Positions 44,307-55,518 of a DNA stretch of 64,000 nt are shown piece by piece. Position 1 is the stretch's first letter. Each line of letters begins with the position of its first letter. The notes under the pieces were generated by a model. The model did no database searches. It worked only from the letters and a program-made list of their open reading frames with translations, and was not told the origin of the DNA. The DNA comes from Adineta steineri. Lineage: Eukaryota; Rotifera; Eurotatoria; Adinetida; Adinetidae. The translations under genes were made by a program, and so were the position numbers. The stretch is from NCBI GenBank assembly GCA_905250115.1, contig CAJNOI010000293.1, positions 22,064 to 86,063 of the forward strand, in the 5' to 3' direction.

Positions 44307-46628
44307 ATGCGTGGATCCGAACCAACTCAAAGTACTGCTGCGTCATCCAAATCAACAGCATCATCAAATATTAGCCAACCTCGACAACGTATGGCACAAA
44401 ATTACCTTCTCATCTGGGTAGACGCAAGCATCGACGAAACAACCAAGGACTGCCAGAACACACTGGTCCAATTGAAGAGTGTGGTCAACGATGTCAACAT
44501 ATGCACAGAACCCGATCAGTGCGTCCAAGCACTCAACAAGGTTGACAAGGAACAAGCCTTTGTCATAATATCAGGCTCGTTAGGTCAACATTTGGTTCCT
44601 GAAATTCATGGCATGCCACAGTTAGATGCCATTTACATTTTTTGTGGCAATAAATCTAGACATGAGGGATGGGCTCAAAACTGGACAAAAATCAAAGGTA
44701 TCCATACAAATATCAAAGATATTTGTCAAGCATTACAACTGGCAGTTAAACAATGCGACCAAGACACAATTGCCGTAAGTTTTCTCACGAGGAATGAAAT
44801 AGCTTCAACTGATAATTTAAATCAGTTGGAGCCAACTTTCATGTATACCCAACTGTTCAAGGAGATTCTCTTTGATATGGAATACGAGGAAAAGGCAATC
44901 AAGGACTTAGCAGTTTGTTGCCGTGAAGTCTTTACTGACAATACAATTGAATTGAAAATTATTAATGAATTCGAACGTGACTATCGTCCACAAAACGCGA
45001 TATGGTGGTATACACGTGAGTGTTTTACCTACAAAATGCTCAACCAAGCACTTCGAGTTATGAATGCCGATATAATCATAAATATGGGCTTCTTTCTACG
45101 TGATGTACATCAACAAATTAAGCAGCTGTACGAACAACAAGTCAGTAGTTATGGACGAAAGCCTTTTATAGTTTATCGAGGACAAGGTCTTATGAAACCA
45201 GACTTTGAAAAACTTCAGAAAGCAAATGGTGGACTTATGTCATTTAACAATTTCTTGTCCACGAGTAAAGATAAAGAAGTGTCCCTCGAATTCGCTCGAC
45301 GTGCTTCATCAAAACCGGATACGGTTGGCATCCTTTTTATAATGTCTATTGATCCTTGTATTAAGTCAACACCATTTGCCTGTATTACTGAACTTAGTTA
45401 TTTCGAGGCACAAGAAGAAGAAATTCTCTTCGCGATGCACACCGTGTTTCGAGTGAGTGCAATTAAGCAAATGGACAATAAGAATGAACTTTATCAAGTC
45501 GAATTAGAATTAACATCAGATAATGATCAACAACTACGATTGCTTACCGATCGGATACGAGAAGAAGCTGGTGGTGGCACCGGATGGCAAAGATTGGGTA
45601 ATTTATTGCTTAAAATTGGTCAATTTAATAAAGCTGAAGAGCTTTCTAATGTATTACTCGAGCAGACATCTGATGCGCGTGAAAGGACGCATTATTATAA
45701 TCAGTTGGGATGTGTCAAAAATAGCCAGGGTGATTATGAAAAGGCGATTTGGTATTACGAGCAAGGACTTGAAATCTGTCAAAAAACTCTTCCTTCAAAT
45801 CATCCTGATTTGGCTACTTCATACAACAACATCGGTAGTGTGTATCACAACATGGGAGAGCACTCGAAAGCACTTTCATATTACGAAAAAGCACTTGAAA
45901 TTGAAGAAAAAACTCTTCCTTCAAATCATCCTTCATTGGCTATTTCATACAGCAACATCGGTAGTGTGTATATCAAGATGGGAGAGTACTTGAAAGCTCT
46001 TTCATTTCACGAAAAAGCACTTGAAATTCGACAAAAAACTCTTCCTTCAAATCATCCTGATTTGGCTACTTCATACAACAACATCGGTATTGTATATGAC
46101 CACATGGGAGAGAACTCGAAAGCACTTTCATATTACGAAAAAGCACTTGAAATTCGAGGAAAAAGTCTTCCTTCAAATCATCCTTCATTGGCTACTTCAT
46201 ACAACAACATCGGTAGTGTATATGACCACATGGGAGAGAACTCGAAAGCACTTTCATATTACGAAAAAGCACTTGAAATTCAACAAAAAACTCTTCCTTC
46301 GAATCATCCTTTATTGGCTGCTTCATACAACAACATCGGTAGTGTGTATGACAACATGGGAGAGTACTCGAAAGCACTTTCATTTCACGAAAAAGCACTT
46401 GAAATTCGACAAAAAACACTTCCTTCAAGTCATCCCGATTTGGCTACTTCATACAACAACATCGGTTTGGTGTATGACAACATGGGAGAGTACTCAAAAG
46501 CACTTTCATATTATGAACGTGCTCAGGACATAAACCAGCGTACATTACCTCCAACTCATCCTCATATAAAAATTACGAAAGAGAATATTGAAATTGTAAA
46601 AAAAGAAATTATAAATAATAAGCGATGA
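43983..46628 (+). CDS. ADP-ribosyltransferase/TPR protein with receiver-like N-terminal domain
   Basis: Single-exon 881-residue protein. Residues 1-108 are six tandem 18-residue repeats (MSGSKPTQNAGVPSNKIK type), basic and probably disordered. Residues 140-265 form an alpha/beta domain (YLLIWVDASI, AFVIISGSLG, AIYIFCGN) of receiver/TIR-like cadence. Residues 280-540 are a mono-ADP-ribosyltransferase module with an intact R-S-E triad: Arg399 in VYRGQG, Ser426 in FLSTS, and EAQEEEIL at 475-482 with the catalytic glutamates. Such enzymes transfer ADP-ribose from NAD+ to proteins. Residues 570-865 are seven kinesin-light-chain-type TPRs, nearly identical to each other. Domain order suggests a sensor/adaptor with an enzymatic core. 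No signal peptide. Substrate unknown. Confidence 0.85.
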   Translation: MSGSKPTQNAGVPSNKIKMSPLKSTQNAAASPNKIKISGSKPIHNTTTSSNKIKMSRSKSTQNAAASSNTIKISESEPIHNTATSSNKIKMSRSKSTQNADASSNKIKMRGSEPTQSTAASSKSTASSNISQPRQRMAQNYLLIWVDASIDETTKDCQNTLVQLKSVVNDVNICTEPDQCVQALNKVDKEQAFVIISGSLGQHLVPEIHGMPQLDAIYIFCGNKSRHEGWAQNWTKIKGIHTNIKDICQALQLAVKQCDQDTIAVSFLTRNEIASTDNLNQLEPTFMYTQLFKEILFDMEYEEKAIKDLAVCCREVFTDNTIELKIINEFERDYRPQNAIWWYTRECFTYKMLNQALRVMNADIIINMGFFLRDVHQQIKQLYEQQVSSYGRKPFIVYRGQGLMKPDFEKLQKANGGLMSFNNFLSTSKDKEVSLEFARRASSKPDTVGILFIMSIDPCIKSTPFACITELSYFEAQEEEILFAMHTVFRVSAIKQMDNKNELYQVELELTSDNDQQLRLLTDRIREEAGGGTGWQRLGNLLLKIGQFNKAEELSNVLLEQTSDARERTHYYNQLGCVKNSQGDYEKAIWYYEQGLEICQKTLPSNHPDLATSYNNIGSVYHNMGEHSKALSYYEKALEIEEKTLPSNHPSLAISYSNIGSVYIKMGEYLKALSFHEKALEIRQKTLPSNHPDLATSYNNIGIVYDHMGENSKALSYYEKALEIRGKSLPSNHPSLATSYNNIGSVYDHMGENSKALSYYEKALEIQQKTLPSNHPLLAASYNNIGSVYDNMGEYSKALSFHEKALEIRQKTLPSSHPDLATSYNNIGLVYDNMGEYSKALSYYERAQDINQRTLPPTHPHIKITKENIEIVKKEIINNKR
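45770..46530 (+). repeat. 126-base TPR-coding tandem repeats, highly similar
   Basis: Six 126-base units (42 residues) differ at few positions, even at silent sites, for example AATCATCCTGATTTGGCTAC recurs. This points to recent unit duplication or gene conversion. Confidence 0.75.
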
Positions 46629-47717
46629 ATAAATGAATCTTTTGCTCACTCGTTTTTGAAGTAATTCTAGTTTGTAGTGACTCGCGCGTACAGATAACAA
46701 CTCTGTAAATAGTAAAAATGTAATGGGCAAAGCCGACTGATTAGGTAATACACACACATACGTATGTGTATAAATGACCTTTTCAGACATATTTACATTT
46801 CTAATTCTTTACGAGAGTGTTCCCTATAATAATAAGAAGAATAACTTGCACGGAACTAAATTAGAATAGTATTGAACGAGGCCTCGTATGATGAAGAAAA
46901 AGTGAAAAGCTGCAATATATATATATCGATACGTCATCAACGTATGGTCTAATCGAATCAATCAATTAGTATTCATCATTAATAAAAAGTAATTGAAAAG
47001 AATAATAACTTATTCATCATGTATTGATCAATTTTGACATATTAAAGATATGATAAATTACAATTATATGTTATAATGTAGTACAGTTAATTATAGGCCT
47101 CTAATCTCGAATTCAGACTAAGAGAGAAATTGTTCAAAGAGATGTCTTACAATGATTTCTCATTTTTTAATGGTCACCACACCTAGTTGTTTCATAGAGG
47201 ACACTATAAGTTATAGGAATAGATCAACTAAATTGAATGTATGCGAAAAAAACAACTGATCTTAACAACAAAGTAGCATTCTACACGTTAATTAAGCTTT
47301 CGAATCACTAAGTTAATATAGTTCTACTCACGATATTTATATTTAACTCCTGATTATAAAAACAAATGGCTCGAAACAGTAAATAGTTGTGCAGTGTGAG
47401 ACGACAACTTGTAAAGTAGGTCCACGCGGATCCAACAACAATGACCAAGAGTTAAATGAGCAATCAATATCACTAAAACGATTCATTTCACTGTTATCTT
47501 CTTTATATTTATCTGAAATTATCAATGAAAATATGAGAAATTTGTTTTTGTTTTTCAAATCAATTAAATTTCATAACTTATTTATATTTTTAGATAAGAT
47601 TAGAAAAAGAAAGATCTTATATGTATTTCTTTCAATAAAATGTTGAAGAACCTTCACAATTAACAATAATCGAGAATACAAATAAAAATTAAAATAATTA
47701 CGGGCATATATTAATAG

Positions 47718-47762
47718 GATGGGTGTGGGTGAAATAGAATAATCATATCCTAACCATCTGCA
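47718..47762. repeat. TGTGGG/CCCACA hairpin element (degenerate)
   Basis: Left arm GGATGGGTGTGGGTGAAAT; right arm decayed (TATCCTAACCATCTGCATC). Confidence 0.45.
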
Positions 47763-49360
47763 TCTGTAATCATCTCAGTTTATAGTAATTTAATGTTTTA
47801 AAATAAATTCTTACAAAGAAGATCGACCTTTTCCGATCATGATTGTTTATCAGTCATACATTTGCAATATTTAACACGAGTTTTTTTATGATAATTAGAT
47901 AAAAAGAATTGAATTCTTATCAAAATCGCAAATATTGACTCAAACTTTATATCAGAATCGATACATGACTACTATCTATTGATATAAATTTGTAGTCTAT
48001 CTCAGTTGTTTATATTATTTAAAAAAAAACATTTCTCATATTTAAAACAAATTCTCATTCAACGCTCAGCCAAAAAAAACATTGCCACGGCACACTTTCA
48101 CATTGAAATAGTATCGAAACATATAATCGAATGAACAACAAATCCATTATTATCTCATCAATACGATAAATGTAAGTGCACATATAACAGAAACTATTTC
48201 ACTGTTGAATCTATACAATCTTTCAAATCAAATCAAAGTCCATCGAAAGTTTGACTTGAGTGCAAACGTCAACATCAGTGAGGAGACTCAATACGAAAAG
48301 ATGAGTATTATTGTATATCTGTCTATTCTTTAGCTATATCATCATCTTCATTCTCAAGATAATTATCCTGTGATATTCTCTATGCTCAGTTTTCATATTA
48401 TTTCCAAAAAACTAACTTACCTAAATGAAACTATGTCAAACAATTGAATTTCTAAACTTGTGATGTTGTGTATAATTATTTCGATATAAAATAAGAATTA
48501 GTTTGTATGTCTCAATTTGAATTTCTTTTTCGGTGAATAAATTCTTGTGACTGCTTTGTAAAACCATAACATTTTATATTTCGTGTGTTTCTTTGCAACT
48601 ATACATTTAATTGGAAAAAAGAAATATGACAAAACACTTCACGTGAAGAAAAATAACAAAAATCCCTTTTTATTTTTCATCAAATCAATTTTTAGTATTT
48701 GATAATGAAATAATATTGAAAAATAACATTTTTGAAAGTAAGAAATAATCTCAAGTTGCTATTCATTTTTCTCTATACATCTAGTATTATTTCACTTGTT
48801 TGTTGTGCTTGCTTTTCTCTTTTTGTAACTGAACAACTTGTGTGCTGTTAGGATCTGATGATTATCAGTTTATGAAGAAAAGTAGAAAATAATTAATTTC
48901 AACTAAAAATAACATTTTCATTTTGTTAATTAAAGAAATTGCAAATCTGAAATAAATTTTTCAACAAAAGAAAACTTATTAAAAATAAAAACATTGATAA
49001 ATATAATGATTTAACTGAGAAAAAAGAACAATATCGAAATAAATAAATAAGATATAGTCGAGTTTAATGATAAAACGAAAGTATTTCTCACCATATTAAA
49101 CATACGAAAACATGTTTAAAAATTTTTATATTGTTTAAAATGAATTATTTCATAGAAGTTCTATAAAAATTTTAATGTGGCACATCTTTAAAATAAACTT
49201 TAGCCATTATCATATATATGTGAAAATTGAATGTTTGTTTAAATAAACTGTTTAAAATTTTTGGATGAAAAATATTTTTATAGGAAATACAAAAATAAAT
49301 TTATTTTTATTTGTAAAAGATTAAATAAAATATTTTCAATGATTAAATATCATAATCATA

Positions 49361-49412
49361 GGGTGTAGGTGGATGTAAGTGTCTCAAAAGTATCATGCAC
49401 ATACCCATACTC
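49361..49412. repeat. TGTGGG/CCCACA hairpin element
   Basis: Left arm GGGTGTAGGTGGATGTAAG; right arm CACATACCCATACTCC. Confidence 0.5.
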
Positions 49413-49559
49413 CTTTTATCTTTATATAAAAATTTAGTTATTTTAAATTTTTGTGACATGTTTCCTATGACAACGATTCAAACGCCTAGTTTTTTTATCT
49501 TTCATCAAAAAGTCATATTTCTTCAACTGTATTAAATTGAAAATTAATGTTGCCATTTT

Positions 49560-50035
49560 AATTGATTGTCTTTATCTTCTTGACAGTCGTTTCGATTCTT
49601 TAACAATATCAAATATCAATGTGGGACAAAGTTTTGATCCAATAATCATTATAGGTTCAAAAGTAAGTAGAATTTCTATAAAGATTTTCTTCATAAAACA
49701 AACTTAAATTTTATCGTATAGAAAGAACTTTTCAAATTGAAATATTTTTTTATTTACCTTTTCTATTTTAACATGTTATTATGATATACTAATTGTTTCA
49801 TTACTTTATCGAATGATATATCTTGAAGAATAAAAATTATATCTATTATTACAAAGATTTAACTCGACTTATATTGATGATAATCAATTATATGATCAAT
49901 TTCTTATTTATTTGATACAATTAAAAAAATTCACATTTTTATCAAAAACAAAATCGTTAACGATCCGGTTGAAGTTGAACTTCGATCAAATAAAGATATT
50001 CCAGATAGTTTTATTGGTAGAAGATACGGTGTGGG
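49560..50035 (+). pseudogene. Relic of an F-box/LRR-type gene
   Basis: Plus-strand fragments LIDCLYLLDSRFDSLTISNI, then YIDDNQLYDQFLIYLIQLKK and, after a frameshift, ELRSNKDIPDSFIGRRYG have the wording I associate with C-terminal parts of bdelloid F-box proteins. No F-box and no continuous frame. It ends exactly where the hairpin element at 50029 begins. Confidence 0.5.
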
Positions 50036-50076
50036 TGGTCGGTGAATACAGTATCCATATCCACACCCACACCCTT
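50029..50076. repeat. TGTGGG/CCCACA hairpin element
   Basis: Left arm ACGGTGTGGGTGGTCGGTG; right arm ATCCACACCCACACCCTTCA. Adjoins the F-box relic. Confidence 0.65.
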
Positions 50077-50124
50077 CATATGATCAAATATATTTTAGTT
50101 CGAGATTACAAGTAATTGTTTAGG

Positions 50125-51535
50125 ATCTTGATTAATAATATAATATATAAATATTTTTTAGTAGATAAAAAAGTTTAAGCTGAAAATTTAATCATAATTT
50201 TTCTTCCAGTATTATCATTATCTGTTGATTCACCATCAATGATTTCAATTTTTGTTTTTCGATCTAACCAAAATTGATTTTGTAAAAAGTTATTTTCAAT
50301 TAAAGCTTGAGCGATATCCATTTCCATATAAAATAAGAGTATATGTAATGTGAATTGTTTAAGTTTTAATAAATATTTTTCAATTAAATCTTCCCATTTA
50401 TAACTATCTAATTCATCATAGTTTGTGGGAGAAAAATAAAGTATTAATTTTTTTAAATTAGGACATTGTTTCAATAAGATAACAAGTAATTCTAGTGTAG
50501 ATGAATCTACTGATAAATCACAAGCAATTAAATTTAATGATAAAGGATAATCAGTAATACGTCCACTTAATCTAATATTTGCACATAAGTACTGAAGTTT
50601 TGGAAAACGTGAAAGTATGTTTTCTATATCATTAATTTCTATGTTAAATATGGATAAACGTTGCAGAGTTGAAGATATTTCTGTTGATGACAGAGAATCA
50701 TTAAGAAATACTTTTCCACTACGATAAATAATTTCATTACCCTTTGATGCCAATAAATATAAGTATTTTAATGATCTAAAACGAGAACAAAAACTATAAA
50801 GAACAGTTCTGCACATATCTGATGCTTTTTCTACACATAAATCAGATCGAAATGATATTACCAATGTTTTTAGATTGTCTAACTGAAAATGTTGTTGAGT
50901 TAGTGTATGCATGGTATGTAATCCAATCGAATCAAACATTAATGTATTTAAAGAAACCATACTGTTCAATAGAAAACAACTATTATCTAAAATTTGATCT
51001 ATCTGTTCATCATAATATTCATTAGATAATATAAGACTATTCACATGTGAACAATTTATAGTTGAAAACATCTTGAATAAAAAAGAAATTACATATAAAT
51101 ATTAAATTGTAATTCATAAAATAATTACCTTTCGACTTTCATTGAATGTTGTTTCGCTTATATCGATATATTTCATGCCATAGGTTAATATTAATGTTGA
51201 TAAACGATGATTAAGACCATAAAATGCTTTATAATTATCATAGCCATTCATATACGAAAATATTTCAAGAAATATTTCAGGTGGAAAAACTTCTAATGTA
51301 GTGGTTGATATATTAGACATTTCAACAAATAATAAGAATTGTCTGTTTTATAGATTGTAGTCACTTCCGATCAAATATAAAAATTGATTTATTTTAATAA
51401 ATACACCTGTCTTGTGATGCAAAAAAGAAATAACCAACTGATTTTTTTTTGTTTACATAAAATGAGTCACCTGTTTTTATATGTTCTCTTCTTTTTCACG
51501 ATATTTTTTTTCTAAAATCCAAAATATGAAGAATA
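50125..51535. repeat. Segmental duplication, unit 2
   Basis: Direct copy of 25345-26770, including intron, coding region and about 215 bases of upstream sequence. Confidence 0.75.
50175..51320 (-). CDS. F-box protein with LRR-like C-terminal region (copy 2)
   Basis: Two exons, 51129-51320 and 50175-51071, 362 residues, identical exon lengths and intron position to 25407-26552. The F-box exon differs from copy 1 at only about five of 64 residues; the LRR-like second exon differs more (roughly a quarter of residues), for example CPNLKKLILYFSPTNYDELD against CPNLEELTLSFIPINYDDLN. Both frames are intact, so both copies may be functional substrate adaptors of an SCF ubiquitin ligase. Confidence 0.8.
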
Positions 51536-52252
51536 TTTTATTTAATCATATAAAAAAAAACAGGGAAAAGAATATGAATATATAGAAAAGTCCAATGACA
51601 ATGTCATTACATCGCAAGAAGTATTACTAACAAATATGGAAATCCGCTATATAATACTATACAATAAAAAATTCAAATGTTCCACACAAAATATGTTTAG
51701 TTTAGAAAATATGAAGTAAAGAACTGCTACAAATATCATTTATTCTTAAATTACGAAATTTCAAACTTACTCATAGGTCATCTTCAGACAAATTATTCAT
51801 TTGAGATGAATATCTAATTTTCTTTCGTAATAGCAATAGGTACATATGCAAGTACGTTCACTGGTATTCTTTCTTATCACCATCATATCATCAAAAAAAA
51901 GAATCACATCTTTAGCATATACTATCTCATAGAGAATGAACTGTAAATTACTAATCAGAAGTATATGTTATGTTTCTTCGGACTCGTCTTCTACTGAGAA
52001 ATATTTTATCATAAACTAACAATTGAAGAAAAATCAAGATTTGTCGTTCTAGTCAAGTGAAAAACAACTTTTACAACTATTACATGTCAAATATTTAGAT
52101 ATATTGATTTAATTGTAATGACTATTTTCAAGAAATTTACTTAGAAAAAAAATGCGCTTCAGTATATTTCTCATTGAAATATATATATCATCTAATTTTC
52201 CTTAGTTTAATATTTTAATTTTAACAAAAAAGAAAAACAATGAAAAAAATTT
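51321..52252. other. Intergenic
   Basis: The first ~215 bases belong to the duplication. The remainder is AT-rich sequence without recognisable features, leading to the kinase start. Confidence 0.5.
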
Positions 52253-53426
52253 ATGAATAATAATAATAATACTTTATTAATTGCTAACCAATGGCAATTA
52301 GAACGTCAATTAGGTTCAGGTTCATTTGGTGATGTTTATCGAGCATTAAATATTCAAACAGGAGAATATGTTGCCATTAAACTTGAAGCAAATAATTCTT
52401 ATTCACATCAATTAGCATTTGAAGCGAAATTATATAAATTAATGAAAGGTATACAAGGCATCCCAAAATTATTCTGGTAAGATTAATAATAAACATATAT
52501 ATATATATATATTTGATATTTTTATTATAGGTTTGGTGAAGAAGGTGAATATAAATGTTTAGTTATTGAATTATTGGGACCATCCATAGAAGATTTATTT
52601 AATTTATGTCAACGACAATTTTCATTGAAAACTATTCTAATGTTAGGTGATCAGATGATCTTACGTATAGAATGTTTTCATAGAAAATTTTATCTTCATC
52701 GAGAGTGAGTCAAAACAAAATGGATACATATTTATATTGAATTTTATATTAGTATTAAACCAGATAATTTTCTTGTTGGTATTAACAAGGATTCGACTAA
52801 GGTCAGTTCTAATATGCTTTATGTATATAATTTTATCGCACTATTAGATCTTTCTCATCGATTTTGGTCTAGCAAAAAAATTTTATGATCATCGCTTACA
52901 CAAACATATTTCATATAAAGAAGGCAAAAGTTTAACAGGTACCCCACGATATGTTTCTGTATGTATTTATTTGAAAAATAAGAATTAATACTTTCTTTCT
53001 TTCTCTTTTCGAGATTTCAACTCATCTTGGTATTGAACAATCACGTCGTGATGATATGGAAGCACTTGCTTATGTTCTTATCTATTTTAATCGGTTTGTA
53101 TATCTCTTCATTTGATTCTTACAAATCTCGATTTTATTAGAGGTACTCTACCATGGCAAGGTATAAAAGCAATAAATAAACGACAGAAATATGAAAAAAT
53201 TTGCGAATTAAAAATGTCTATTACAATTACTAATCTTTGCGCTGGTTTTTCACCTGAATTTGCAATGTATTTAAATTATTGCCGTCGATTGTATTATACA
53301 GATGAACCAGATTATTTTTATATACGACAAATTTTTCGTAATCTATCTTTTCGTCTTAATTATCAATATGATTCTATTTTCGATTGGATTCTATTGAAAA
53401 ATTCATTATCAACAAATTTATCATGA
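52253..53426 (+). CDS. Casein kinase 1 family protein kinase
   Basis: Six exons: 52253-52476, 52531-52704, 52753-52801, 52848-52958, 53014-53093 and 53141-53426, total 924 bases, 307 residues. Motifs: Gly loop [10 protein letters not shown] (20-29), Lys43 in VAIKLE, Asp133 in LHRDIKPDNF (the Asp codon is split by intron 2), DFGLAKKF (154-161) and the CK1 signature [20 protein letters not shown] with [13 protein letters not shown], where other kinases have APE. CK1 enzymes phosphorylate Ser/Thr, preferring acidic or primed sites, in Wnt, clock and DNA-repair pathways. The catalytic domain is complete, with no long tail, so it resembles CK1-alpha-type proteins in length. Some substitutions ([19 protein letters not shown]) suggest a lineage-specific paralogue. 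Confidence 0.9.
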
Positions 53427-54475
53427 ATTCTTCACATATAAAATTGATTCGTATAAGATGAGGTCATTACGTACACTTTTTCATATGATCGATACGCATG
53501 AATGCATATGTAAAGGAGTCTCGATTTTATTCTTCTTTCTTGTTTTCGATGCAGCCATCGACTAAATAAATGTGCACAGACCAATTCATCAAAAGTATGT
53601 GTTTTTTATCTTTATTAATTTAAAATAAATTCATTGAAAAAATGTTTATATTATCTTAGTAGATCATTTTTTCCCACCCACTATCAACGATAGTTTCAAC
53701 TAAAACGTTACAAAACTACTGTTTATTTCAATGCAAGTATTACAATAATATAATACGATTTTGTAAAGTCGTTTTTTACTGGTAAAGTTAACAAATCTTA
53801 ATCAATATTTATTACTCGATTAAATTATTTATTAGATATGTAGTTTAATCTATTCAGCGGTATCCATTCTCTACACGGATCGACCTTGCCAAATCATATT
53901 ATTTTATTAAAATACAACATTCATTGACATTTATCTATGTAAGTCATTTTTGATATTTATTTTATTAATAATCTACTTCTTTGATTTGAAAAGCGATTAA
54001 CATATTCAAAAACTTGATATCATATCTGAGTAAGTAATTACTTTTGTAAAAAAATTCATTACTAGTTGCTGTTTTTAGAGATATATCCGATAACTGATTT
54101 AAAGCATGAATTGCAATAAATCACGCAAGCCATTCAGTTAAAACGTACGTTAAATCACAACACAAATATAGATGATTTTTGTTGACACAATCTCCAAAAT
54201 GGATTCATGGTTTGTTGCATCATTATTTTGAGTTTCTCGTACCACCAGCGGTTTTATTTGTTAAAATTATATCTGTCATGTCTAAACTGTACTTCCCGCA
54301 TACCAGATCGGCAAAGGTAATTAAAAAATATATTATATACTATTGAAGTTAATCTGAACTTAAAAATAATTTTTTCCAGATAAAAAAATCTATAAGCTAA
54401 ATCTAGTCTAGAGTTTTGAGTTCATCACCTCACTATTCAGATTATCAAAATGATGATCTGATAACGTTGGAATGT

Positions 54476-54570
54476 TGACAATAATGTAACAGATCTTAAT
54501 GAAATAAATTAAAGCTTTCAGCACATCAAGTGCCATCGTTATTTTATTAAGATCTGTTACATTATTGTCA
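54476..54570. repeat. Perfect 25-base inverted repeat
   Basis: Bases 54476-54500 are the exact reverse complement of 54546-54570, with a 45-base loop. Confidence 0.7.
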
Positions 54571-54733
54571 TCATTTATAGTTATACAGACAAACATACAT
54601 AGTGTTCTATTAATTGTGTATTTGTTATTTGTAATTTCAGCGATATACAATTGTAGTTCATTATTCTTGCATTACAGTATTTTTACGACTGACGATGGCA
54701 TTTGATGTGTCGAAAGCTTTGATTTATTTTATT
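54501..54733. repeat. Imperfect inverted duplication of about 40 bases
   Basis: Bases 54501-54540 and about 54690-54733 are inverted copies; both, read toward the other strand, contain ATGGCA and AAAGCTTT and encode M-A-(L/F)-D-V-x-K-A-L-I-Y-F-I. Confidence 0.6.
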
Positions 54734-55518
54734 AACGATGGAATGTTATATAACTTGATAAATCTTCAGTCAGTTCAGATAATAAATTATTTTTTATTTA
54801 TTTAGAACATGGCTCGTAATTAACTTCGCAGCATATTTTCCAAAGCCAAAAATTTAACTTCAAAATCCTACATCATCAACGACTATTTCGATAAATTATA
54901 TATTTACTTATACTTATTATGTATGTACCACATCTTCTATATACCATCCCCTTTTCCTCCGCATATTCATCTCGTATTATAATCCAACTATTGATTCAAG
55001 CTAGTTATATGTTGTAAGTATTTTATTGTTTTTTTTCTCTATTCGTAATTTTTATTATCTTTTTCGAAGAATCCATAAAATAATCAAACGAATTTATTCT
55101 AACAACACTGGTGATTCAGCAGTAATCTGTAAATAGATAACTAGAAATACATTACTCAGAATTCAATTACGATCTTTCATCCAAATATACGATCAATGAT
55201 GCCCAAGCGGATTAATATTAAACAATACAGTTTTAATATGAAATAAAAAAGAAAACTATCCATAAAAATTCGTACTTTCTCTTTATTGAAGGTATAAATG
55301 AATATATTAATTGTTTTATCAATGTTTACATTGATAAATATAATCAATTTATTGTGAATTCTTCTATTGTGAAATAAATAAATATTTTTAATCAAAAAAA
55401 AACATTCTTTCTATCTGAACCAAAGAAGAAGAAGAAAAAAAACAATCACATAAATATGTCGATAGTATCAATTAAATATTTACAATCGATACAGCTAAAA
55501 AAACAATTCTAACGAATA

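Larger units (their letters stand above)
46629..49559. other. Long intergenic stretch
   Basis: AT-rich; hairpin elements at 47718-47762 and 49361-49412. Frames at 46545-46790, 47343-47558 and 47389-47646 are unsupported. Nothing else seen. Confidence 0.5.
53427..55518. other. Long intergenic stretch with nested inverted repeats
   Basis: Apart from the inverted repeats at 54476-54733 nothing is recognised. Frames at 54408-54650 and 55177-55395 lack domains. Confidence 0.5.

Noticed and set aside
45523..46533. Long overlapping frames (plus 45523-45993, 46021-46533; minus 46192-46428) over the TPR region
   Set aside because: They arise because the 126-base TPR units keep other frames open; the ART-TPR frame has the domain content.
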